From positions 13,126,763 through 13,190,762 of the forward strand of contig JAPTYO010000007.1 in assembly GCA_036873135.1 (NCBI GenBank): a stretch of 64,000 nt of DNA, read 5' to 3'. Below, one piece after another: positions 50,247-62,012 of this stretch. Every line of letters begins with the position of its first letter. Position 1 is the first letter of the stretch. The notes below the pieces were generated by a model, which did no database searches, had not been told where the DNA came from, and worked only from the letters and a program-made list of their open reading frames with translations. Made by a program: the position numbers and the translations under genes. The stretch is from Clarkia xantiana subsp. parviflora. Lineage: Eukaryota; Streptophyta; Magnoliopsida; Myrtales; Onagraceae.

Positions 50247-52706
50247 GGTAGTTGAGAGAGAAACAATCAATCGGAACGTCGTCTCATCAATATAAGATCA
50301 GCGATAATCAATTAATCAAGGAGACTGATCTTTCCCGAGAGCAAACAGATGGTTCAATAATATATAAATAATATTATGCCATTTCTCGATGATGTGTTAT
50401 TAATTAATTGTAAAAACAGACAGCTTAGGCCTTAAGAGTTAGACCGGAAATGAAAAGAGAAGAGAAAGGCTGATCAGAAAACAAAGCCCTTCTTCAGTGA
50501 AAAAGGGCTTTGTTTAAGGGGTTAATTAATTAATTAATTATCAAGATTTGGTTATTAACCCAATTTTGAATAAGAATAATAATCCACACCGATTGAAATC
50601 TTTCAACTTTTAAGTCGTTGTAGGGCCCACAATATTTAGTGAGTGGAATTTTTTGTGGCCAATTAGTGAGCAACACTTAGATTTTAGTATTTTACAATAT
50701 AAATAAATAAATTGGTTAATTAGATGGATAACCCATTGTCCACTTTACCAGAAAATTCCTGGAAAAAATGTGCCGTAATGGAACAAGGAATATGGTTGAG
50801 AGTTATATTTGTGTGCCGACTTGTCGAGGATTTGTAGTCCTGTTTGGTTTGAACCTCCACCAAAAGGCCACGTGCTACTACAACAACAACGTAAACCCCC
50901 CAAAGTCTACCAACTACTAATTATAGATGCACGCAAATAGAATCTTTATTTTTCTTTCATGAGTTTATTTTAGAAAAAAAGATTGGGACACAACGTTGGA
51001 CGATCATTGTTAACTTAGTAAACAAAAACAAGCTTCTGAACTCCGTAAGGAAACGTTCAAGGATGTATCTGTATCCCATCTCGAATATGACTCTTTAACA
51101 AACGCACTACAGGTTCGATCGATAGCTATCATGGATATAGTAAAGCTTAATTAGAAGATCTTTCATCGGACTAGTGCAACTTTATTTGGGTCTGTATTTT
51201 CCTTCTTTTATAATTTATAATAATATATATTAGTTTAATTAATATCTAGATCCATTAACAATTTTTATTATATTGAGTAGTAGTACTTGTCTTTTCACAT
51301 TGAGCGTTTCTTGGAGGCTCAACCAAATAGGAAGAAGAAATCAAGGGATTAATCTTGATCCAATAAGAGATGTCTGCTAATTCGTTTTATGTGTTTGGTA
51401 GGTAGTTTGGTAGAAATCACCAATAAGTTACTTATAAAACAAACAGCGGTTATATTATCCTACAATACATAAACTTACATTACATTTTATAAATAAAATA
51501 TAAAATTTAGGGTCAATTTTAGGAGGTAGAAAAAAAAAACTCAAATAAAAAGAGCTGATGACAAGTGGAATCAGATTCAACGGCCTGGGACCGCATTACT
51601 ATATATATCTATCTATTCTATATAATGTATAACTGTACACATTTGTGGAATGAGAAGTGTGAATATAGAATGAAGAATAACTATTGTTTGGTTAAAAATA
51701 ATATAAATGAAAAATATATTATTTGGATTGATGTAAAACCATATGTAACAGAAAAATGAATAGAAATGGCATAAATATCCCACTATTATAATTTTTATTA
51801 TAATATATTAAAATTTTGGCTAAAAAAATATGGTAAAATGTATATTTTAAAAAACTAATGAATACTTTTCAAAATAATTTAAAATTTGATTAAATTACAA
51901 TTAAAAATTGGTTACATTCCTTAACTGAATAAATTAAATTTGTGAATATTTTTTTAAAAGGAAACATTCTCCAATTCATAAAAATTTAGAAATATTACAA
52001 AATATTATAGAAAATTATATACTGTTTTAAAACAAAAAATAAAATATAGGAGCCTAAGGCGAGCGACCCAGCCTAGGTTGGACCGAGTCAAGTTAGGACC
52101 CTTAGCGAGATCCAATTGGGTCAAATCCGACATAGACTCTCCTTTATTTTTTATTTCTTTTAATCTAAAAATATATAATATAAAATTACTTTTTAGAATT
52201 AAAATTTAATACTTCTGTTTAAAAAAAATACATATTGAGATTATATTTGATATTTTTTCTTTTTGTTCAAATGTGGCAAACTTGTCCAAAAGTCATTACG
52301 GATCCAAATTTATTCAAAAAAAAATTGAGGTATATGTAAGAGTGGGTTATTACATTATGAAGGTGTAAATAGAGTCTAATGGAATAAGTAATACTAATTC
52401 AAAGTGCAACTAAACGAATGAATTAATATTCTTTATTACGCATTCATATTGCATTACGTCAAACCAAACGTGTCTTAATAATGTACAATTTGCATGTCTT
52501 CATTGATCAACGCATGTATTTTTCCATGTCAGCTTTTTTTTTAATTTTGTGACAACTATACAAATTTATATATTATTATACAGAAGAGTCCTGTATCTTA
52601 ATATTAATTGTTAAAATACAAATTACAATATTGATTAGTTATAAAACCCAAGCATGCATGCATGCATCAACGATGGAGCTTCATTTATTTATAAAGCTGG
52701 TGGTAT
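50247..52706. other. Intergenic, no gene seen
   Basis: Begins with the MED26b 5' leader and promoter, then AT-rich non-coding DNA. A small inverted pair, AAAGCCCTTCTTCAGTGAAAAAGGGCTTT, sits near 50482-50511. The ORF at 51565-51759 lacks coding character. Confidence 0.45.
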
Positions 52707-55191
52707 TTAAAGAGAAGAGAAGAGGGGGAGGCCGGGCAATGTAACCCCAGCATCAACGATAAAGGTGTTGCCAGTAACATACTGTGAAGAGTCATGAATC
52801 AAGTAGCGAATGAGGGAAGTGAGTGCTGGGTCAACTGTCCCAAGACTCTTCATCGGCGTAATCCTTACTATCACATCCTTCATCCATTCTTTCTCCAATA
52901 GCTTTTCTGTTATTTCAGACTTAAAGATTCCAGGTGCTATAGAGTTCATTCTTATGTTATGCTTCCCCAACTCCATTGCCATTACCTGTATCATATATGA
53001 ATATCATTATATATCTATTATATTCAGGACGATTTGATCATGTCATTATAACATTTTCACAGCGACAACGTGCGCGTATACGCTGGCGGATCTAGTATGT
53101 ACTAAGTGGGGTCTTGGTTAAAAAAAATATATTAATAATTAAATGTATATTTGAGGTTTTAATTTTAGGACCCCACTTAAATATAGTTGAGGACCCCAAC
53201 TGACACATTGCTTTGTTAGCTTTTCTGGTCAATCGCCCTGGCTTGAAACATGATAACCCAGGTTCAATCATTCAATTCCGCATTAGATTAGTTTTAATTT
53301 CAGCTCAATTTATGAATGTTTTCTATCTTATTTCTTCAATATAGCCAGTTAGAACACACCACTAATTAATACCAGCAAGTTAATGTATTATTCTTAATTT
53401 TTTTAATTCTTATGTTCCTATTGTTATTTGAAGTCGAAATCTATGTGTTGCCATAAACGGTGCACTTTTAATATTCTTATTTTCTTGCTACGACTCTGTA
53501 AATAAGGTAGAGTTAGCGAATGAGAAATATGTTGGTAGTTTTGATGGTAGGTACAGAACAAATTTGTTGGATTTTTTTAATTTTTGAACTACGAAAGGAA
53601 AATTAATATATTTTTCTATATTAGTTTCTCTTCAACCGTACAGGAACCGAAGGTTGTTAAAATCAGTATTTTTAGCAACACAATTATATTTTTTAAGGTT
53701 AATAACTAAAAAACTGTCCAATGTTTACCCTATGTTAAAATTAGGTGTCTGAAGTTTGAAATGTTAAAATGGACTGTCCCAAGTTTCATTTTTGTTGAAA
53801 TTTGGTGTCTTTGTGCGTCTTTTCAACCTCATTCCATCATTTTCATCAACCCACCAACCCGCTCATAATCCATCACCCTTTACTTTTCACAAAATCGTCA
53901 AATTTCACCTAAAAATTGAACATTAAAAAAATAGTTTCTAGAAGAGTGGTGTAGAGCCATTTTCCAAGAACAATAGAGCGAGATTCACTTGCCCGGATGT
54001 GACCAACTTTTTAGGTGACGGTCCCGGCAATATGACGAGAAGGGAGTGTGTATGAGAGCTCGAATTTGACAGACGGTTTCGTCGGAATTGACTTCTCTAA
54101 AGTAATCACACCGAGACACCAAATTTCAACAAAAATGAAACTTGGGACAGTCCATTTTAACATTTCAAACTTCAGACACCTAATTTTAACATAGGGTAAA
54201 CCTTGGACAGTTTTTTAGTTATTAACCCTATTTTTTAACATGTAATTGTAATTTTGCTGTATAAATCCTTCAACGAGAAATTCCAAAAACAATTGAATCT
54301 CCTGATTAAATGTTTGAATGTTAAATCACCACCTCATATTATGATGCACATTGTTCTTATTTTATTCTAAATTATATGTAGTTGAGACAATTTTTTTTTA
54401 TACCAATTCGAATTGATACTAATTTAGTTCGTTTATAAATGATTACTCAAAAGAAGTCATAGGATCCCGCTTGTCCCAAAACCTAGATCCGCCATTGCGC
54501 GTGCGTAGCACATGCAAGTATCTAGTATATAGTATGTACATGGATGCATGATTTGTAATTATTTGATTATAATTACACGACGACTTAAGTACGTACGTAC
54601 CATGGACATGGAGTGTAGTGCTGCTTTGGAAGCAGCATATGCAACACATCCAGGAAGTTGGCCGCGATTGAGACCAGCAATGGAAGAAACATTAATGACA
54701 GATCCTCTTCCTCTTCCAGCTCCTTTTATAAGGGTGCACACATATTTGGAGACCAGCCAAGCTCCTGTCACGTTTGTTTCAAAGGTTTTACGCCATTCCT
54801 CCTCGGATATGTCCACTCCAGATTTCGCACCTCCTCGAATTCCAGCATTGTTGATGAGGGAATCGATGCGACCAAACATGTCCCACGCCTTTTGTACACA
54901 CCTCTGGATGGTGGGTCCACCCGCCGTGACGTCCAGCTCCACCGCAACAGCCCGTGGCTGATGAACCGATGATGATGCTGCAACGAAGAGGTGGTTGAGG
55001 GTGCAGTCGTTATTGATTTCATCACAGAGGGATTTGAGACGATCTACACGGCGCGCAGCAGCCAAGATTCGGCAACCTGCTTTTGCCAAGTCAAGGCAGA
55101 AGTCACGGCCCAAGCCTGACGAAGCGCCGGTCACCATAACCACCTTGCCTTGGAGGTCACTCCATGCCTCTACTTCCTCCATATGATTCAT
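52707..55191 (-). CDS. Short-chain dehydrogenase/reductase, classical type
   Basis: NAD(P)-dependent oxidoreductase of unknown substrate. Two exons, 54601-55191 and 52707-52985, join in phase 0 (289 aa). Seen: cofactor motif VTGASSGLG, adenine-pocket [13 protein letters not shown], structural NNAG, catalytic Ser in INVSSIAG, and the YxxxK pair in [14 protein letters not shown], followed by [13 protein letters not shown] and a C-terminus [11 protein letters not shown]. The chain is close to the Arabidopsis At3g55290/At3g46170 group of uncharacterised cytosolic SDRs, including the ending PIFSSL. All catalytic residues are present and no frame break is seen. The 1.6 kb intron holds a hAT-like element with a Mutator-like MITE nested in it. 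A catalytic role in the neighbouring pathways is possible but not shown. Confidence 0.92.
53081..54497. mobile_element. hAT-like element in the SDR intron, carrying a nested MITE
   Basis: Termini CGCTGGCGGATCTAG (left) and CTAGATCCGCCATTG (right) are inverted and match the common plant hAT tip CAGTGGCGGATCTAG with changes. Flanks CGCGTATA (53073-53080) and CGCGTGCG (54498-54505) share five bases, the other three being transitions, which fits an aged 8-bp target duplication. Without the 53696-54228 insert and its duplicated 9 bp, the element would be about 875 bp. No transposase was found. Confidence 0.6.
53696..54228. mobile_element. Mutator-like MITE, family A copy 2
   Basis: 533 bp, the same orientation and full-length layout as 26153-26684, and about nine bases in ten alike by eye. 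The ends are AGGTTAATAACTAAAAAACT and AGTTTTTTAGTTATTAACCC. The exact 9-bp duplication is TATTTTTTA (53687-53695 and 54229-54237). It interrupts the hAT-like element, so it inserted later. Confidence 0.92.
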
Positions 55192-55235
55192 CCTTCAACT
55201 TTGAATGCGTGCAAATGTGAGCATCATCCATGAGA

Positions 55236-55249
55236 TTATATATATATAC
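55236..55249 (-). promoter_or_regulatory. Putative TATA box of the SDR gene
   Basis: A TATATATATATAAT-type run on the minus strand about 45-58 bp before the start codon. The run is a simple repeat, so support is modest. Confidence 0.35.
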
Positions 55250-56836
55250 TCCAACCAGCTAATACTCAGCTCAGAAGTTAATTAATTACTTAGTTGTTAG
55301 TTGTAACGGCGGGTGGGGAATGAAATGAATAGATGGATGAACCCGAACTAACTTCTCGTCACCAAATTCATAAATACCTACCAATCTCCTACACCAATTA
55401 TTAACGAATGAAAAACTTATCATTAATTATTTCAGAGCTACCTAGCTATAGCGAGATAGCTAGATGGACAGCAGAGAATATTTGTATAACGTAGACCTCG
55501 CTATTCGTACTGATATGGTCCGCGTAATATAAGATTTCCAGTTTTAACTTACTGGAATAATTTGAACCACTCCAATTATGAGAAATTTTATTTTATTGTG
55601 GAAAACCAATATTTGCGATACTAACCCCTTGAGTGGTTCGGTTCTTAGCGTAAAAACCATTATTTGCGATTTTAACTGCCGCGCCATATCAGAATCACGT
55701 CGCGGTTTTCTAAAGGCGCAGTTGTGCTCACTGCTCACTGATCGCGGCCCTTCATTCAGCCGTTGAAGGGAATAGAAGTGTGTGTCAATAAAACTCGAGG
55801 ACGGCCCAGCGAACTGTCAAATAGTGCTGAAGATGGGCCTCCCTGGTGTCTGGCACAGTATGCAAGCTGGTCTCTTTGTGGTTAATTTTGGGCCTGTTAT
55901 TTTGTTTCGGGCCTTATTTGCAGTTGTGGACTTATTTTATAATATTAGGAATTGGGTGAAATGTTCAATTAAGCGTATTTTGTTATATTAATTTTTATTT
56001 ACCGTCATTCATATACGTCAAAAGACTTCGTTCGGTTGGTACATGCTCAGTTTCCGTCAAACAAAAATTATAATAGATATAGTAATTTGGTTTACATTTA
56101 AAGTTTAGATAAATAATTTAAAAGTTCGAATATCAATTTGTAATTCAGTCAAAGTTCAAGTAATAATTTGGTTATTAACTCTATATATAATGTCGTTTAT
56201 TCAATACACGCATCCAGGTAGCAATTTAGCTTTTCTTTTCGTGCGTATCGAGTTGATATCAATTTTAACTTAATAATTTCATTTACATTAGTAGTATTTG
56301 ATCTCATTATGGATTTATTTTATCATAATCATTTATCTGTTATACACAATATTTTTTAATACTATTTGATTACAATAAATAATAGTATTATAATATTATT
56401 GACTCGTGCTTCACACAAAAATTAGTCTTTTAAATTAATAAATATATATTAAAAAAATATCATTGTATTATTAATTAATTTGTTTACGTAGTATGCGTAA
56501 AATTAAACATATATAATTTTAAATATCATTCAATAAATCTTCAATTTTCACATAAAAAATATGTATGTAAATTAGATCGTTATAGAAAAACTATAACTAT
56601 TTGGTTACAATAGATATAGAAACACATTTATAAATATTAAAATCGTCGTGTTACATGAAGCAATACCATACATTTAGACCTAAAAGTTTTAAAATTAATC
56701 GTAATCTCAAAATTATTATTTTCGAAACGTGTTGTTTATTATTTAATTTATTTAAACATGATTATATTTACTGAAAAAAATCAATGCAGCAAAATTCTGT
56801 CCAAAAATCTTTCATTTCTCGTCTGCCATTAGAGAA
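55250..56836. other. Divergent intergenic region between SDR (-) and PIN (+)
   Basis: About 1.6 kb shared upstream sequence of two divergently transcribed genes. The part 55480-55760 contains a small repeated phrase, '(a/t)taac..gcgatt/attatttgcgat'. From about 56030 lies a MITE fragment. The rest is AT-rich with no gene. Confidence 0.45.
56030..56195. repeat. Right-end fragment of the family B Mutator-like MITE
   Basis: Reads like the right half of 34588-35122: 'catgctcagtttccgtcaa', then 'caatttgtaattcagtcaaa', then 'taatttggttattaac'. The left half is missing. Confidence 0.4.
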
Positions 56837-56844
56837 TATAAAAA
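56837..56844 (+). promoter_or_regulatory. Putative TATA box of the PIN gene
   Basis: TATAAAAA stands about 150 bp upstream of the ATG, with no intervening ATG. A good match in consensus and position. Confidence 0.5.
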
Positions 56845-56988
56845 CCCTCCCACCTTTTATCCTCTGTCTACTTGCGGAATCCGGTTCCATTTCATTGGCT
56901 TCCACAACCAAGCTCCGGCTAGACCTTTAAAGGGTTGAGACTAATCATCTAAAATCCATCTTCACCGTTCTTCCATCAAAGTCAAAAT

Positions 56989-59404
56989 ATGATCACCGCC
57001 ACCGACCTGTACCACGTGCTCACCGCCGTGGTGCCTCTGTACGTGGCGATGATTCTTGCCTACGGTTCAGTGAAGTGGTGGAAGATCTTCAGCCCGGACC
57101 AGTGTTCCGGCATCAACCGCTTCGTAGCTCTGTTCGCCGTGCCTCTGCTCTCCTTCCACTTCATCTCCACTAACAACCCCTACGCCATGAACTACCGCTT
57201 CATCGCCGCAGACACCCTCCAGAAGGTCATCGTACTTTCAGTGCTTGCCGTATGGTCTCGCACTTGCTCCCGCGGTTCTCTTGACTGGTCCATCACGCTC
57301 TTCTCTCTTTCCACTCTCCCTAATACCCTCGTCATGGGCATCCCTCTGCTCAAGGGCATGTACGGCGACGACTCCGGCACTTTGATGGTCCAAATCGTCG
57401 TTCTCCAGTGCATCATCTGGTACACTCTGATGCTCTTCCTCTTCGAGTACAGGGGAGCCAGAATTCTCATCGCCGACCAGTTCCCCGACGACACCGCGCG
57501 TTCCATTGTCTCCTTCCGGGTGGATTCCGACATCCTCTCGCTTGTTGACGGGAAAGAGCCACTGCAGACGGAGACGGAGCTCGGGGGCGACGGAAAGCTA
57601 CACGTGACAGTGAGGAAGTCGAGTACGAGCTCGAGGTCGTCGGAGGTGTTCTCTCGCCGGTCTCAGAACCCCCACCAGCTACACTCTAGCTTCTCTTTGA
57701 CCCCAAGACCATCGAACATGACCAACGCGGAGATCTACTCGATGCAGTCGTCCAGAAATGGCACCCCAAGAGGCTCTAGCTTCAACCACACTGATTTCTG
57801 TTCCATGGTTAATGGCGGCAAGATGAGCCCTAGCCCGAGGCAGTCCAACTTCAACTACGACGAAGAAAACGGTTCTGCGACTTACGGTAACTCGGCCTCG
57901 CGCGTGAATTGTAATGGATCGGCTTACCCTGCACCACCCAGCACCGGACTGTTCTCTCCCGCGGCGGCGTTGGCAAAGAAAAAGCCTGAGAATAGTAAAG
58001 ACCTTCACATGTTTATGTGGAGTTCAAGTGCATCCCCTGTTTCCGAGGGAGGGATTCATGTCTTCCGAGGTGGCGCCGACCTTGGTGGTAGTGGGGTTAC
58101 CCTACCTCACCAGAAAGGTATTATCTTTTAAGAACCCGTCAATTTTTGTTCCAATAGTTAATCATTATCATGGATAGTGATGCTATGATTTTGGGTGATT
58201 GATTATATATATTGTTGTGCGGCTTTTGGATTTTTTCTATTTATATATTATGGAGGTAACTGTATTTGTCTTTTGATCTGAGAGAGATCGGAGTTGATAA
58301 AACTGATTAGTAATCTATGCATTCAGATTATGATGATTTTGGTGGAGGGGATGATGATTTCTGCTTCGGGAACGGACAAGTTAAAATCGCTGAAGGGCCT
58401 GTGCTGTCGAAACTGGGCTCGAGCTCTACAACAGAGCTCATAAACCACAAGGCCAAGGCAGGGGCAGCAACAGGTGATGAATTAAGCATGCCACCTGCTA
58501 GTGTTATGACAAGGCTTATCCTTATAATGGTGTGGCGCAAACTAATCAGAAACCCGAATACGTATTCGAGTGTCATTGGCCTCACCTGGTCCCTCATTTC
58601 CTTCAAGTAAGGAAGCATGTACCATACCATAAGTCCTTAAGGCTTAATTAATCATTTACTAGTGCAATGGATGCATAGTGTGTTTAATTTAATGAACTGA
58701 ATGATGGATTATTAATTTGTTGTAGATGGAATGTAGCAATGCCTGCTATAATGGGGAAGTCAATATCCATCCTATCTGATGCAGGACTTGGAATGGCCAT
58801 GTTTAGTCTTGGTAAGTGATGCTATTTATATTTTGGATTTATATAAAAAATAGTGGTAGATGAATAAAGGAAGAAAGAAAGAGATGAAGTATAAATATGT
58901 GGATATGCAGGGTTGTTCATGGCACTTCAGCCACGAATGATAGCGTGTGGAAACCGGATAGCAGCACTATCAATGGCGGTGAGATTTGCAAGTGGTCCTG
59001 CTGTGATGGCTGTTGCATCCTTTGCAGTTGGCCTGCGAGGAGTCCTTTTGCACATTGCCATTGTGCAGGTAATGTTAAAGAAATTGATGATTATATGGTA
59101 TATAAATGATGAAGCTTAGCTAGGTGTGTAATATAATGTATCTCTAATATATATGCAGGCTGCACTTCCGCAAGGAATTGTTCCATTTGTGTTTGCAAAG
59201 GAGTATAATCTTCATCCTGACATCCTCAGCACTGGGTTGACATCCACTTATACTTATTTGATTGCATTATGTTCTGTCTCTCACTCATGAATGTTAGTTA
59301 TCTTTATTAACGGGTGATTATTTCTTGTTTGGTTCAGGGTAATATTTGGGATGCTAATTGCACTTCCAATTACGCTTGTTTACTACATTTTGCTGGGATT
59401 GTGA
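56989..59404 (+). CDS. PIN: PIN auxin efflux carrier, canonical long-loop, SoPIN1-like
   Basis: Plasma-membrane exporter of indole-3-acetic acid. There are six GT-AG exons: 56989-58117, 58327-58606, 58726-58811, 58911-59068, 59159-59235 and 59338-59404, giving 598 aa. The N-terminal five-helix bundle ([20 protein letters not shown]... to [15 protein letters not shown]) is followed by a hydrophilic loop of about 280 residues with the phosphorylation motifs [18 protein letters not shown] and RKSS, and the conserved [15 protein letters not shown]. The second bundle starts at [20 protein letters not shown] and ends in [11 protein letters not shown]. The loop segment [16 protein letters not shown] is typical of the SoPIN1 clade, so I favour that over PIN1 proper. 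NPNT and [10 protein letters not shown], the crossover/transport segments, are intact. Localisation should be polar, controlled through loop phosphorylation. Confidence 0.95.
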
Positions 59405-59925
59405 AGAAGAAGAAACATCCTATTCTAACCGAAGAAAAGAGAAGAGGTGAAATGGAAAGAAGTTATAACTAACTAGTAGGTGGGAATGAAATTAGATTAG
59501 TTTTGAATGAATAGATATAGCATTTTGTGTGGAGAGTGAATGATGATGAGATATCACATAAGATGATATCATTTTGATGTTGTTAAAACAACTAATCACT
59601 GTTTTGCGGAACTAGTAGCCACATTATGTTTTCTTGTCCAGCGAGCGGCCCAATTAATTAATTAACATCTAAATAATAATCCAAATAAATGAATAGAATT
59701 TTTGAAGAACTTGAAGTGAAGAAATAAATGATTCGATATCTTTATATTAATGAATAGTGATTCGATATCTGACAAAAGTTAAGTTTTGTTCTGCTCTGTG
59801 TATGCTTCTTGCTTGCTGCGGCGCCACCAGCTAGCTGCTTGCCACTCATTAATGTCGTGTCGGTCTACTCTTAGCATAGCGTAGCGTAGCGCCCTCTTAC
59901 TTTCTTTGTACTTTGTAGATTGTAC
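59405..59925. other. PIN 3' flank, no gene seen
   Basis: The first part is presumably the PIN 3' UTR. The rest is AT-rich and non-coding. Confidence 0.5.
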
Positions 59926-60119
59926 TACTTCTAGCTAGGTCTACTCTACTTATCTAGTCTAGGGCACTGTCTCTACTCTCTACTGGTTCATTTCTCTTTA
60001 ATTAATATCATAATCAATGCTGTACTTCTAGCTAGGTCTACTCTACTTATCTAGTCTAGGGCACTGTCTCTACTCTCTACTGGTTCATTTCTCTTTAATT
60101 AATATCATAATCAATGCTG
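59926..60119. repeat. Perfect 97-bp tandem duplication
   Basis: Copies 59926-60022 and 60023-60119, both starting TACTTCTAGCTAGGTCTACT and ending ATCATAATCAATGCTG, appear identical. No ORF or terminal repeat is involved, so this looks like a recent slippage or repair duplication, or an assembly artefact. Confidence 0.9.
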
Positions 60120-62012
60120 CAATGATGCAACAGATATGCAAAGCCATTTCACATTATCACATACATATTTTTTATTGAGAGGAAGTGCTTCAATTTTTTT
60201 AGCTACACTTTCTAAAAAAATACAACCAGCTAGCTAAACTTTTTTTTAGCAAATAACTAGAGAAATTAGCAATTAGATAGTTCTACTAATTATTTGATTA
60301 AAAACTAATATAATTTCTCACATGAAGAGTATTTAACTGATTGAAATTAGTGCCAATATTAAAATACATCTGTATTTAGTTAGCTAATTGGTATTTAAAC
60401 CTTTTTTTTTTAACCAAATGAGGATTATTAAAGCTTTTTAATCATAATACCCCAAACAATACCCGACTAGAAATAAATAAAACGGTTAAGATTCCAAGTT
60501 AAGTACTAATTCAAATCCACCATATTTATAGAACATGAATATAATTTGTAAAGTAAGTAATAATTATACTATAGTAATATTTGAAAATGCTGTCTGCCAT
60601 TAAGCTGAAGAATATAATCCAATCAGGCAATTAGTTCCAAATTCAGTCAGAATTAGATGAAACATTTTCCATACAAAAATGGAAATTATGCTCCTTGAAC
60701 TAGACAGAAGCCTGGATTAGATTGATTGCCAAATAATAATAAGAAAACATAACTACATATACTATTATTAAAATAGCTAGTGTTTAGTAGTAGTATATAA
60801 GTTAGGTATTCTAATTTATATTTAATTTGGCAGTATCATCATACAATAAATTATTTAAGGAATAAATATTGTAATTTTGCTGAATAATGGTAACAACCAC
60901 CGTTTCTATGTCACTACTACACCTCAAAAGCCGCATTATGAGCCAAAGCCCTGCAGGATTCGTGGATTCGAATTGAGCAACTTAACCTAATTGCTCTCTC
61001 TTTTTATTATTCTTTATTGTGATATTTTTTTTGGTAAACTTTGTTCTGATCATTGTTTAATATCCTTTTGTATTTTCCAAAATTCAGTATTCCCCCGACA
61101 GTACTGTACAGCTAAAAGAAGGTGCACTGTTGAGGGTAAAATGTCGGTTTCCCGTTTTTATGTCGGGATATTTTAAGTAATGAAATTTATATTAAGAAAA
61201 AGTATTTATTTTTAAAGTAATAATTATATCAATATGACTGGAGAGTTTCTCCATTGAAATATTTGTATTTTATAACTTGAAAATTTTAAATGATAGATCT
61301 CCATGATGAAAAAAAATGAATTAATTGTATAATTAATGTGAAAATAAATTAGAAAATTTGCAGAATGATATATAATATCATATATTTTTAACGAACATAC
61401 ATTACTATGATAAATTAATCAATAATAAAATATATACTCAATTAATTCATTATTTTAAAAATGAATTTACGCACTAAGCGTCAATCAATAATAACACGAT
61501 AACATAAATTATCATCGATCTAAAATTTTGTCCAATGGTAAGGGACTAGTAATTATATGTATTATTTTTTCCATAGGCCTGCATGTAAAGTAATTACAAC
61601 GCATAATGATCTGAGCCAATGTTTGGGCTTTTCTGCACATGGACTTTGAAACCTAGGGCTATTACCCTGTTTCTGTTTCTGATCATAAATAAAGCCCGCC
61701 CAACGTTTGATTGGGCCACAAAGTTGACCTAAAATCTTGAAACATTGGACTTGGATTGTTTGTACTCCTTCTGAAAAGTTTCTTCATTGTTCTTACAAAC
61801 GCGCACCCAGTCTCATCGTCCAACCAATTCATCTATCAATCGTGTTCCATTTGGAGATTTAGTGAGAGAAGCTTGATTGCAGTAGCAGAACTCTTGAGAG
61901 GTCGATTGATTCTCATTTCGGGGTTTATCTGACTTTGAGCAGAATGGGTAAGTGGAGGACGGACCGTCGTCCCTCGCGGCGGAAGTAGTTTCGTCAGCGA
62001 ACTCATCACACA
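60120..62012. other. Intergenic, with the PPR upstream region
   Basis: AT-rich, no gene seen to about 61600. The GC-richer part 61800-62012 is probably the 5' leader of the PPR gene. It has stops in all frames relevant to the CDS, the last in frame being TAG at 61986-61988. Confidence 0.5.

Noticed and set aside
57192..58008. ORFs of 113 and 109 aa antisense to PIN
   Set aside because: Antisense shadows of the GC-rich first PIN exon.
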